Below are positions 1-12,200 of a stretch of 64,000 nucleotides of DNA, piece by piece (position 1 is the first letter of the stretch; the number at the start of each line of letters is the position of its first letter). The position numbers were made by a program, and so were the translations under genes. The notes under the pieces are model-generated. The model worked only from the letters and a program-made list of their open reading frames with translations, had not been told where the DNA came from and did no database searches. The stretch lies in the NCBI RefSeq assembly GCF_001039355.2, contig NW_019775590.1, forward strand, positions 209,242 to 273,241, in the 5' to 3' direction. The DNA is from Lingula anatina (Eukaryota; Brachiopoda; Lingulata; Lingulida; Lingulidae).

Positions 1-195
1 GGGGGGGGGGGTCCTGAACCCTCTTTCGAGTTCTAAAAAAATCACACTAATTGATAAAGTCCAGGAAATGAAAAGAAACGATATATCGAATCATCTTAAT
101 TCACACATCATCCATTTTATGCATTTATATAATTATCAATGCTCCCGTGTAAAATACGTTAACGACTGAGATAAAGAGTTAAATTTCCACCACTG

Positions 196-474
196 ACACA
201 GTGGCAGATTTAGGGGTGGTGTGTCAGGGGGTCCTAACACTCCCCCCCCCCCCCCTTCGATTTCTAAAAAAAAAACACTAATATTTTCCTCTTGAAATAA
301 ACTTTTTGACCAGCTGAATCATAGATCTAAACGGTATCAATTGACACCGTCCGCCCTCTGACATACCACAAAGATTCGGGCCCTCTGAACCCCACGGCAA
401 GGGGGGGGGGGGGGTCGGCCTCACATCCGAGGACCCCCCCTTCAAATATTCCTGGATATCTACCCCTGAAACCG
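196..474. repeat. Dispersed repeat with C/G-tract ends
   Basis: The block starts near GTGGCAGATTTAGGGGT and ends near CCTGGATATCTACCCCTGA, which are roughly inverted copies of each other. Inside are C14 and G14 tracts followed by similar short phrases (GGGTCC and CCTTCGA). A related end occurs near 1850-1885. The form suggests a non-autonomous DNA transposon, but the ends are too degenerate for a family call. Confidence 0.35.
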
Positions 475-928
475 ATCATGCACTATCGTAGGCATACACC
501 GTTCAGTTCACAAACATAACCTCCAAACTTGTAAATTAATTCTATTGGAGTCACTTGTTTGTGCATTCGACTCATTTCATGGCCTTTCATGTAAATATAC
601 AACGTAAGTGTAGCCTACTTTACTGATGATCTTGATTGAAAGGTTGAGGGGTATTTCGCCTCAAAGTGTTTGAATAACTTTCAAAAGCGTGTATATCGGA
701 CATGAATAAATATTTATCTTCTTTTGAGGGCGTTTTTTTTCACACTCAGTTTGGCATTTATTTTGGCATAGTTACTCATTTTTTTCAAAATTTCCACTCT
801 CATGTTCACGAATTTGGTTTCCATGTTCTCATTTTAATCTTTATCCGCAGTTTGGCATTCCTGCTACGCCACAGAATTACTTTATTTGTATAGCATGATC
901 ATAATAGTGTGACAACGTTCTTACGTAG

Positions 929-1608
929 CGCATTCTTCTTTGTTGCATTGTCATACGGAGTTTTATTACATTTGATACATACGTTACCTATATTCTTAAT
1001 AATTCAACTGCTCACAACATCTGGTGAGCCAACAACTAATCTGTACTGTGTATTGCGTTACAAAAAGAGGGAAACTGGACAAAACAGAGATGTAATCTTC
1101 AAACTATTTTTATGATACAAACGTTGTCGATACATTCGTTACCAAACTGAGTGTAGAGAAGTTTTATTCTTTTACATCGTTTGTTTACCGTTTGCGTTAC
1201 TATATGTGAGTGCGTGCGAGGTCGTTAATGTGTGCCCGTATGTTTTTACATGGCACATTCTTCTTTGTTGCGTTGTCATTCGGAGTTTTATTACATTTGA
1301 TGCATACGTTACCCAGGAGCAAAAATGGTCATTAGCTTGGTAGATGGATCATTAATGATAATTATCCAACACAAGCCTATATGTTCATACCGTTAGCTTA
1401 CGGCCAACGCCGACACTCTTATTAATGTCATGAAGAAGGCCTACGTCCAGGTTGGCCGTAAGCTAAAGGTATGAAAGTATTTCGGCTTGATTAATTTTCA
1501 TTTACGTTACCTGTAATTTTATTAAGTTTTAGCTGCTCATACCATCTGGTGATCCAACACCTACAGGTATTTTACTGTGTGTTTTACGTTACAACACATA
1601 AGGAACTG
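929..1608. repeat. Direct duplication, second copy split by an insert
   Basis: A unit at about 929-1085 (cues: CATTCTTCTTTGTTGC, TACATACGTTACCT, CTGCTCA..ATCTGGTGA, GTGT..GCGTTACAA) recurs at about 1253-1315 and then resumes at about 1500-1608. The intervening sequence of about 190 bp contains a stem-loop element at 1386-1473. The second copy therefore looks interrupted by an insertion after the duplication. Confidence 0.6.
1386..1473. repeat. Stem-loop (MITE-like) element
   Basis: Left arm 1386-1408 (CATACC.TTAGCTTACGGCCAAC) and right arm 1451-1473 are inverted copies with one mismatch in 23 bases and a loop of about 42 bases. The sequence following the right arm (GGTATGAAAGTATTTCGGCT) recurs at 8690-8725 after another imperfect hairpin (8614-8698), so this is a dispersed foldback family. 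Confidence 0.6.
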
Positions 1609-4600
1609 GGGCGGGGGGTGGAGTAATTGTTTTCTTACAATTTCACTAAATATTTGTGTTGAAATTTGTGTTGTTATTTAAATTTCTAATATATCTCCCT
1701 CACCTGTACACCTATCAATACCGTAGTAACGCCTATATAATCGCAGCATTCACTTTCAACCCTTGACCTCCACGTACACATACGAACATACACGATACAC
1801 ACCGAACGCAATCATAGCTAACACAACAAACACAGCAAACCTTACATGTGGAACCCCCTTCGAATAATCCTGGATCCACCTCTGAGTTGAACTAACAAAC
1901 GGTTTCATTCACCTTAAATGTGGATGCATGGCTCCCAAAAACAACCAATTGTACGACACGACAGAGCTCTGATACATCTAAGTTTAATTATTTGTTTGTA
2001 AAAATTGCCCATGTCACCCTGTTAGTTTGGAGGGGTAAGCTGGGTCAAGTCCGTGTCAAAAATCTTTGAAGCTTTGCAGGAAAAATTCTTCCTTTGTTTC
2101 TCTAGCTCCTTGTTAAACCTGGTGTCCAGATATTATCTAGCGCCCCAAGGGTTGCGGGAGCTGCTCTTTGAAAATAACACTCAGGCAGATTTTAACCTTA
2201 GATAAACCTATAGAAAGAGGGTACAGAAGAGCTGAGGGCCACTGAACCCTCCAATTAAGAGGTAAAGGAAGTTTCAGTTAGATGGACGATTAAGATAGGA
2301 CTTGTTAAGGTTACAGGCATTGTTTACCTCAGATTGCAAGACGGGGGAGGGGAGGGGGGGGTCAGAACAATTGTGCCTATACAATTGATACAGAGGATTT
2401 GTACATAAAGGTGACTTTAATAAGCAGAGGATTTTCTTTTATATTCCGTGAAAAATACACTAAATTTATATAAAACAATATCATGGTTGGCCAAAAAATT
2501 GTACGCACAGTGCATCCGTGCGTATGCCTAGTTACGCCCATGTTCAGTCCTACAATCAGTGCCGGGGGAATCTTTTCGAAAGGCTCAGGCCTTCTATTTT
2601 ATCGGTATGTAGGCGAGACAATTCCTTTGTTTGACGGAACATCGTAATTAGAGATCAAGGCTCCCATATCTCACAAATAGACTGATAATTAAACTGGCAT
2701 TTTGTCCAAGGCACGAGTATCAAATTATAAGAAAAAGACTTATCATTATATAAAATTGAGTGCTTTGTGTTGGAAATAAGCAAAAATAATTAGGAATGAA
2801 AATAACGGGAAAAAGTACCATTGTATCAGGTTATTTCTTCTAGTCGTTTTGGAATAAACGAGATTTCTTCCTCTAACACTATATCTCTGTATTCTTGTAA
2901 GCATCGAGGTTTTCAATACAAAAAGGGTCACACTTTTTTTATCCAATCTTATGTATAACACAGTCACCTGAGCCATTTTTGTTCCTTAGATAGGAGCTTC
3001 AAATATCTTTCCAATCGAGGCGAATCGATAAATAATTGTTGCTGTAAACCAAGACTGATTGCGATAACTTAGTACTGCGCATGCGACACAGGTAAGTTTA
3101 CCTGCCCAGCGGCTCAGGTGTGCCGACAGGTGAGTCTTCATCAGCCTCGATGGCGCCTCTCCGGACGCATCGGTCTCCCTAATATCAGCCAATCGCGTCC
3201 CTCAAAACCTTCCAACATTCTTCCAAGATTTGCTCACTAGCCAATTACGAGGCGTGGAGCCTTCCAAGATTAATATCGTTGGGAAATTTCTCTCATTTGT
3301 TTGCATACTAACAAAGAAGTACTTCCAATATTTCTTTTATTTTCATTTAATTTTTTCTCGGGAAAATTTGTACATTTTCAAGTTTATTGTGATTAATAAT
3401 GCAAAGTTTTCGTCTAGAGCGAGTCAATTAGGTGACTTGTCACAGGTGATGATCGAGTTTTACACGGTCATGCTTGGAAAGGGGGGGGGGGGGCGCGTAA
3501 AGAGGCGTTGCCACATTTTTCAGCCTAAGGAGTTAATTGCTGCACAGATATTTATAATACTTATTTATAATATATTATTTTCGGAAGGCGGACAAGTGGA
3601 TGGGCACAAACTGCGGTTGCCAATAGCTTTTATCTTGAGTAAATATCACATCTAATTTATCTATGTATGTCAAATGTTGTAACGATCGATAAGAACTGCG
3701 CAGCAAGCAGTGATAGGGTGGAATGGAATCAACAGGCGTAAAATTTCATCACGTTAGGAGATCACAGGTAAAGGTATTCCTTTGATATGAAACAAATATT
3801 TTATTAATTTAACAAACAATGATATTTTTCCTACTATCGGTAGATTTCCGACTTTTAAGGAGCCAAATATATTTATTTTGAGTTCTATGCACAGCCCCAG
3901 CCCCGACCCTTCGCTTATGTTCAGATTTTGTCACAAATGGCAGTCTCATCCCCGTTTACCACCCGACAGAAATCGCACTTTTGGGACAATGCTGTTTACT
4001 AAGCTAAATCAATGAGCTCCCAACACTGTTTCTATGTGATGTACTAGTAACTGTGCATTGCCGGCTGATTTTGATACATTTTACTGTGAATGCTCCTCAT
4101 TAAAATGGAATACACATGGCGTACTCGTACCTGTAACCCCCACTATATTTATGAGCATTTAAATGTGTCTGTCCTCCTTTAATTATCCTATTATTCCTTC
4201 GAGGTCTGTCACCCCCCCCCCCTTTCTCTCTCGTCACTTGATTTATTAAAGTTTATTTTCGGAATTTAAAAAAAATGGCAATACAGTTTACTTTAATTTC
4301 GAGATTGAATCTTTGATTTTCGGCTTATCAGAAGTTTAGGTGTCTAATTCTCTCCTGTAACAGGCGTTACATACTATTATTTTCTGAAGAATTTTTGAAG
4401 ACTCCATGGACATTAATTGTGATACTTTTGGCACCAAAATTCTATGTTTGGTACCTCAAGAAATATTGCAGTGCTCTGTTTATTAAATAAATTAGTATCT
4501 GACATACTTTAACTGTTAACTTCTTACCTTTTGATTTTTCAGATAACAAGATAATTCAAAGACAAAACATCCGTCATTTGATGACAAAGTCACTTCCCTT

Positions 4601-4666
4601 ATCATAGCACATAATCAGGGAAACGAAATTAAAGATTGGCAAACAAATTCCATACGTTTTAAACAC

Positions 4667-4690
4667 ATGAATGTTATGGAGGAACTTTGA
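4667..4690 (+). promoter_or_regulatory. Upstream ORF in the putative 5' UTR of the LRR-peptidase gene
   Basis: A seven-codon ATG..TGA frame lies between a strong 3' splice site (polypyrimidine tract then CAG, exon from 4543) and the chosen start codon at 4757. If the exon really begins at 4543, this uORF would be in the 5' leader and could lower translation of the main frame. This is inference from position only. Confidence 0.3.
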
Positions 4691-4756
4691 TAAAAATCAC
4701 ACGTTTTGTCAGAGATATTGGTTCCGCTTGCGAACAGATTGCTTAACAACAGTGAC

Positions 4757-7041
4757 ATGGCTTACAGACAAGCAGTAGCAGGTGAGGACATTCTTGATCT
4801 CTTACGTAGGATACAGTTGTCGCCGCAGTCAACGCTACCACACAATGTATTGGGGCTGACTGAGCTTGGCATGAGCTGCGCTGATATAGACAGTCTACCA
4901 GAGTCCATTAGCATATGCAGAAATGTTACGAAGATTTTTGCCAGAGGTAACAAGTTAACTTCTTTACCGCAGTCCATAGCCAACCTGCCACACCTCACAC
5001 TGTTACGCCTAGAGGAAAATAAGTTCACTGCATTCCCTACAGCACTCTATAGCCTTGATAACCTCGATACGCTTTACCTGTCTAACAACCAAATATCTGA
5101 CATATCGGTCGAGATCAAAGGGATGCATAAGCTTAGGGTATTCTGGCTCAGTCACAATGCCTTCACCACCTTCCCTGCAGCGGTGTGTGGCCTGACTAAC
5201 CTAAAGGAGCTGCACCTAGAAGGCAACCAAATAGCTGATGTACCAGGTGAGATACGTGAGATGACTGGGCTAACAAGGTTCTTCCTCAGTCACAATGCCT
5301 TCGCAACGTTCCCAATAAATCTATGTAGCATGACGAACCTAAAGGTGCTCCACATGGAAGAAAACAGAATTTCTGAAATCCCAGGGGAGATCAATAAAAT
5401 GGAACCGCTTAAGATACTTAACCTTGCGTCTAATAACATCACTCACCTGCCGCCTCAGATGAAAACTATGAAAAACCTAACAAAACTTGACGTGGCCAAA
5501 AACCCACTGGTACAACCACCAGAGGACATTGCAAGGAGAGGAGTTCAAGCAATCAGGAAGTATTTTGAAGCATTTACTGACCTACCGGGACGTGGAGTGG
5601 ATTTCATCACTATTGCAGAGGGCAGAGGCAAAAAGGCTAGCACTGATATGAAGAGGACCATTCCTGAAAAGTTGAAAAAGGATCTCTTACAGTGAGTTAT
5701 TTTTCTATAATAAATTTTTTATCATTTCGCTGTATAATTTGAGTCATTGAAATGCACTTTCCGCATCTCTCTGGTTGTTGGGGTAGGCAAGCAAGATCGG
5801 TTAATTGTTTCTATATATATGTTAACTGCATCTGGTGCACCTGGAACCCTAAAAGACCCATTCAACCATTCCATAGCAAAGTCTTGGTTAACAATAAAAG
5901 TTTCCTCAACCAACAGATAAATCTAAGTGTTTTTCAAGGTTTGGGCTCCTTTATCAGAGCACTAGAATAGCGGTATTATACGAGTGTTAGTCTGTACCTG
6001 ACCCAGGAGGGCATTCAGCACAATGTTTCTATCATGGATGTTGTTTGGGGAGTTTCTTCCCTGAGATTTATCTTTATTTATTTCAGATTTGAATTTGTCG
6101 ACATGTTTGGTTTTGGACAGGACAGCTTTCAAATATATGTCTGCAGAAAGCACTTTGGAAGTAACACCGATCTTGACGTGATAAACAAATTGAAGACCTT
6201 AGTGGAGGAACATGGGGTGGATGGCAAAGTAGTAGCACACATATCGTCTGCTCCTCGACGGTTATCATATTTCTGTGGCAAGGAACCACCCGAGCCAGCG
6301 GTAAAGATTGTAAAGAATACAGAAAATGATAAATTTGGATCCCTTGGCAGTTACTGTCGAACAGATGAAGCAGACTCTAAAGTATATGTCCTCACCAATG
6401 CCCATGTTGCCAGCGAAGGAGATATAAGGTTGATTCAACCTGACAGAGCCCAAGTTCAGACTGAAAATGTATGCATGCATCAGCGTGTTGGTGAATGTTA
6501 TTTGAGCATTTCTCCAGGCACAACACCGTCTCGTTTTGTTGACATCGCAGCCCTTGAAGTTCCAAGCCTTGGCCTTCGCCCTGGGTTTGAGAGTGGCCCC
6601 GCAGTTAGCGTCTTTAGTGGGGATATTGAAAGCGTTGTCGGGCATTCCGTCTATAAACATGGCGCCCGATCGGATCGTACTGAAGGTAAACTTATAGGGT
6701 TCGGTTTTGTATCGCGTGATGAAGATTCACGTGTCTGTGAAGGGCTTCTTCGTGTGCAAGGTCAGAATGGTAATTTCTCCATTCCTGGTGATAGTGGTTC
6801 ACTCGTTCGTTTGGCAGAGGACAATAAACCTCTTGCTATGATTTTTGGAGGCGAGATAGAAATGAGCGATGAAGGAAATGGAAATAATCAGGGCGATGAA
6901 GGAAATAGAAATAATCAGGGGGAAACTGCATGTTTTTTATTTAGTGAAGGATTAATGGAGTTAGAAAGAGAATCGGGTAAAACATTTCTAATGGTGGATG
7001 AAACGCAACTTCAGTGCTTGATTGAAAATTTCAATGGGTAA
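4757..7041 (+). CDS. LRR protein with trypsin-like serine peptidase domain (2 exons)
   Basis: Coding exons are 4757-5691 and 6087-7041. The donor is ACA|GTGAGT and the acceptor TTATTTCAG. Exon 1 ends after two bases of a codon and exon 2 restores it, giving 629 residues. I chose ATG 4757 (context GACATGG), the first ATG after an in-frame stop at 4691. Residues about 40-270 hold roughly nine 23-residue leucine-rich repeats (LxxLxLxxNxI/F pattern), ending in a typical capping run with RGVQAIRKYF. Exon 2 encodes a chymotrypsin-fold peptidase: His418 in TNAHVA, Asp464 in VDIAAL, Ser548 in GDSGSL, all correctly ordered. A nine-residue acidic/Asn repeat (DEGNGNNQG, DEGNRNNQG) follows. No signal peptide or TM segment is seen, so the protein is probably intracellular. 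LRRs usually bind protein ligands; substrate and pathway are unknown. An additional 5' exon (acceptor at 4542 or 4712) is possible. Confidence 0.8.
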
Positions 7042-8187
7042 TGTAAGTCTCCTACAAAACGCTTTTAGTCAAACGCAATCGTAATTGTCAGATGATTGTA
7101 CTGCGAAGTTTATCTGGCAGTGTATGCAGACATATGTTGTATTCCGGTATATAGCATTTCAATGAAATTTAAATTTGCATAATAGTACCACTACTATTGC
7201 ATGTATATGAATCATTTTGAATGCCTGAGTGCAGCTTCCAATTCCCATGTTGTTTTCATCACCCTGCGTTTGATATTGGCAAAACTATAACTATTATTAG
7301 ATACAGCAGGGGGATTTGCCACTACTATATACAGCAGTAGAGCAGAACAGAGTGCACATGTATTTTATATAAATATCTCTTGTAGAATCCTAGGGCTCTG
7401 GTTGGCCAGTTGCAATGCCCTACTCTGTATAATATGCACATGTTAACATGCCACTCATTATTACCATTATACAATGGATGCACTTGTTTGTTGGCCTCTG
7501 ATTGGACGGCTACCGTTCTTTGCTGAGTGACATTTTTTTCTGGGCTTTTGATTGGTCAATTGCAAAGTCGTTTTCAAATATTGCTTTTCCGATATAATAT
7601 GTCACTTGCTACTGTGCATGTGCCTGTATTTATGAAGTTATATTGCTATGAATTCAATTTCCGTATAATTGATGAGAAATTTAGATATTTAAAGCTATTT
7701 GATTGTTAAAAACGTTAACTGTTTATTTTTATCTTTAAACATCATAAGTGTAAAATGTGCACTGCCAATCACATATACTATCAATAAAATGCAGATTAAT
7801 CAACAAAACCCAAATCTTACTTTCCGTTTTACTTTGAAAATGCGGTATGAAAATAGAGCGCTGTATCTAGCGTACTGCATAGAATGAAAGAATTAGGGTC
7901 CGAGGCTGTATACATATAAGTGGGAATTTTTCTTCATAGTTCACATAGATATACTTCATTAACATATCTCTAGATGCAAAGCCTCCATGGCCGGGAACTT
8001 GCTTTCTTTCCATTCAATTTGAAATACCGGGAAACATAAGTAGATTGGCAGTCGAAGTACAATGAATACGAAACAAAATATAATAAATAATCGAATGCAG
8101 AATACAGACCAAAAACCGGTTCAGATTCGGTATTAATGTCGACAAGTGTGACCTAACCTTAAATATCCCTTTATGAACATTACACTA
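7042..8187. other. Intergenic, 3' flanks of two convergent genes
   Basis: AT-rich sequence between the stop of the LRR-peptidase gene and the stop of the convergent DUF924 gene. An AATAAA at 7783-7788 could be the polyadenylation signal of the LRR-peptidase gene. No coding exon is recognised. Confidence 0.45.
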
Positions 8188-9212
8188 TTAAAATACATAT
8201 TTTGAAGGTATATCTGCCAGAAATTCTGTCTCCTCGGGCGTGTTGGTCCGACCCAAAGCTTCATTTCTTTGCGGATACCGTCCAAATCTCTCCATGACTT
8301 CCTGAAATATTTCAATTTTTATAAAAATAGATATTGGTCAAAGTGCATCGTTGATTCAAGGAAGATGAACAATTTTGTATCACGCCATATTTTTTTAAAT
8401 GAAAAATAAACAAGAAAGTCTTTGTTTTAGATGTTACCATCGTAGGTTTTGATATGGAAGCCGCCATAGAATTAAAATTGTTGGCAAATGTACATTTACA
8501 AGGACAAATGTTTGGTAAAAAGTGAACACTTTACACTTAATGACCCATGAATAGGGACAGGGGTGAAGGTGGGGGGGGGGGGGTTGGACAGTTCCATCTA
8601 CCTGACACTTATTAGGCCGCTATACCACCTAGCGGTCAGTGAGTGTCTACATCTACTCATATTAGTCTGATGAACGCCTTCGCGCAGGTTGGCGGTATGA
8701 AAATATTTCGGCTTGTGTTTGATAATTTTCATTCAAATTGAATCATTTTGATTTTTTTATAAAAAGGGGCGACTTACCGCGTGAAGTTTTGCGAATAGTT
8801 TGAAATTTTCGGCCATTGCAGCAAAGGCAGTGCCCTTAAAGTCTTCTGCAAGTTCCGCGGTCAAACGTAGGCACAATTCCTGAAACCATGAATGTAAGTT
8901 TGACCCACATATTGAAATTCTTCGATAGCAATTAGTGGCGGCGCTCAGTTCTTACATACCGTTCGTGTGATGCTTTAATTTGTAACGTTAAAAAAATCCT
9001 GAAAAGTAGCGTGTCTAGTCAGTTACAATTTATAAATTTAGATGCCGTGATTTCAACAGTATTAAATGCAATTCTACAACTCAGATAATGGCGTTTAATG
9101 TATTTTGTTAAATTAAATACTACACGTAAATATTAGCAAATGACGGTCTTTAATAGCTGCAAAAAGCGGCATCTAGTTTTGCGATTAGGTACGCAATTGG
9201 TAAGTTAAGGCA

Positions 9213-9243
<31 letters not shown>

Positions 9244-12200
9244 AGGCACCTGAGATTCCATACTCTCGTGGTGTTCCAGGGGTATGTATATAAACGCTCT
9301 TTCCGAAAAGCTCATGTCCCTGTGGTTCCATACTGCATTTGGACCCGTAAACTGAAATAAAAGAGGTAATAAATAAATTACCATTTATAGAGCATAACCA
9401 CAAGTTCAGAAACGTGCATCCTTAAAACTTAGTTTTGAAAGGTACGCAGCTGAAGACGTATCGAAATAGCACCTACTGCATGTATCTACCGGGCATGCAA
9501 AGCTTTTCTACATATCCTCTTACACCTGTTTGAATTTTAAGGAAATATACAACTTTTTTCTGAAATAAAATGTATGAATAAAGGTAAAAACGCTATTTTA
9601 CTGTTACATTTGTGTGTGTGTGTGTGAACTCACTTCTGAGTGTCCAATATATTGCGACTCTCCAATCAACGTATACACCCGACCGCTCTTAAGCGCATTC
9701 TTATTCAAGTCTTTCCCACCCTGCGTCTCAATGGCCACAGGAAACCTTTATTAGCACACCGTCCCTTCTAAAATACCTGGCACTGAAAACGACAGAGGGG
9801 TGTTGGTAATGATGGCAGGGTTCCTGTGACCGTTGGTGACCCAGGGTATCTTCCCCTTACCTTGTCCACAATTCTCAGGGCCCTGGTCTCTCCAGAGAAG
9901 GCCTTGGCTGTCCCCTAGGCAAAAAGTAATAGCATTAAAGCAATGGTGGTAATGTCTACGTATTTATCCACATATATTAGAAATGACAAAAAGATATTTT
10001 TGGGGCACACTGTAACTCTCTCTTCACTTTTTTCAATCATGGACAAAATTATGTCCAAGGTTCAATGTACATTGTTTTAACGCTATTCTTTCAATTTAAT
10101 GCATTGCGTATAACAGCCGACAATAAATAAATAAATAAATAAATAGATAAATATGGTAAATTCCTTGAAAATTTCAACATAGGTCTCAATTTTGAATCAC
10201 TAGTAAAGGTGATGAGTGAATTGAACTTGTGACAGTAAAATGGAAATTTAAAGAAAAATTAAAAACAATTTATAGAATCTAATTATTTCCCCCACGTTTT
10301 GGACAGAATATACCTATGTAAAGTTTTACCAACGAAACATCGATAATTACACAAAAAAGCGATAAATGAATTATATAAAAATATTACTTTCAAAGACCCA
10401 CAATTCAGCCTTTTCATTCTGCAAGCACGAACAATACATTTAAATGTTAAGACCGCATGTCCTGGGAAAGCGCGTTTACCTTAAAAAGACTCCTTGGGAA
10501 CTGATCAAGTAAAATTATCAGGGCAAAGGCTCCCTTGGGATCTTCTTCCCAGTCCTCTAGCTCCCCATTCAGCGCTTTCTCGACCTGGGTGTAAGAAAGG
10601 CCGACCTTTTAGATGGGTATGCTAAAAGCAATAGTTGAACAAGCAAGGACATGCATGCACTGTATTGAATTTAGAACAACACAGATTAAAAAGACATCTG
10701 TATTTACAAAGCGTGGATATATACCTCCGACAAGGTTATTTTCTCACCCCCGTGTGTCTGTTCGTTCTCCACCAGCCTAACACAAATTTTGGTAGATGGA
10801 CTATGATGATCGATATTTCCAGTATAGGTCAGAAATATGCCAACTTAAATGTGATCAGACTTTGGTGATGATCCTGAAAACCCTTTAGATCAATGAGACT
10901 ACCCAATTTTAAAAGGATTCTCCACCATTGCGATCGAGAGCCAATAGTCTAAACCCAAAAGCATGACCAAAAGCCACGGACGGTGTTACAAGGCCGTAGT
11001 CAGGGCCGTAGCCTGAGCAAAATGCCAGGGGGGGCAGTAAGCGGACACGAGGGGGCGAAGCCCCACAGGGGGGAGTGGGTGGCCCCCTACCAGTGTGGAA
11101 AATTCTAAAANNNNNNNNNNNNNNNNNNNNNNNNNNNNNNNNNNNNNNNNNNNNNNNNNNNNNNNNNNNNNNNNNNNNNNNNNNNNNNNNNNNNNNNNNN
11201 NNNNNNNNNNNNNNNNNNNNNNNNNNNNNNNNNNNNNNNNNNNNNNNNNNNNNNNNNNNNNNNNNNNNNNNNNNNNNNNNNNNNNNNNNNNNNNNNNNNN
11301 NNNNNNNNNNNNNNNNNNNNNAACCCCGGGGGGGGGGGGGGCAGCTGCCCCCCCCCTGCCCCCCCGGAGGCTACGGCCCTGGTAGTGCAATGGGTGTCAT
11401 CTCTATTACCACAATTTATCAGTGTAAAGTCCTTGGTGGAGGCCTGCGATCTCTACCTACTTTTCTACATGTAGTTCAGGGCCCCGTAACTCGAAAGCAT
11501 CGCGCATTGCGACCGAGCGCAAGCGTCTCGATTCCATAACTCGCCGATACTTTCCCCATATAATACACTGTAGCCTCTATGTGATATCGCTATTCGCAAT
11601 GCGCGATGCTTTCGAGTTACGGGGCCCAGTTTTACGAAAAAGTCCATAACAAAACGATTGCAAGCAATATAGACATTACAGGATCTTTCCGACGAACAAA
11701 CTACTGATCTGACAGACACTCAAAAAGTTATTATTGTATTAGACAGAATTTCCACTGCAACTAACCAGATCAGAAAACTTCATCCTGATTTCTTCATTGA
11801 CACTAGACGGCGCTGCGAACCACTTGTTTTTTACGTTCTCATACGGGTCTCCCTCGCACCAAAATGAGTTGACCTCCGACCAGGTTGTACACGGCGTGAC
11901 GTAACTGGTTGAAAAATCACGCGAGCTGATGACCTTGACCTTCTGCCACTGTGAAAGCAAAGTGCTGTGTGGACAATGGAAAGTCAAGGATGCTGATGGA
12001 CACGTAAACGTCGGAAACCTGTTTATACAAAAATATGAGTGCAATAAGCATATAAAAAACAATAACAGAACAGTACACATACGACAGGAAAAATTAGAAT
12101 ATACACAATGTCTTTGTTCAGAAGGTAAACGTACAAGAACCCTTGCGCTGTACTGCTACATACCCTGTACATGTACTACTTGTTGCGTTCAATTCTTGTT

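Larger units (their letters stand above)
1..4542. other. Gene-free repeat-rich left flank
   Basis: I see no convincing coding exon here. The stretch holds long G or C homopolymers (around 1-11, 242-255, 400-414, 3481-3492 and 4210-4220), fragments of a dispersed repeat whose ends read like CCTGGATCCACCTCTGA (near 430-475 and 1850-1885), a local duplication with a hairpin insert at 929-1608, and AT-rich sequence. Open frames such as 3230-3655 lack any family signature and start at non-ATG codons or in repeats. The region could contain 5' UTR exons of the LRR gene at 4757, but none can be fixed from sequence alone. Confidence 0.5.

Noticed and set aside
3230-3655. A 141-codon open frame on the + strand
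   Set aside because: It begins at a non-ATG codon, crosses a G12 homopolymer and has no domain or splice context. AT-rich sequence gives such frames by chance.
9636-9710. A possible extra DUF924 exon between 9351 and 9861
   Set aside because: The flanking exons already join in phase, with the spacing expected for the family, and the paralogue has no exon there.
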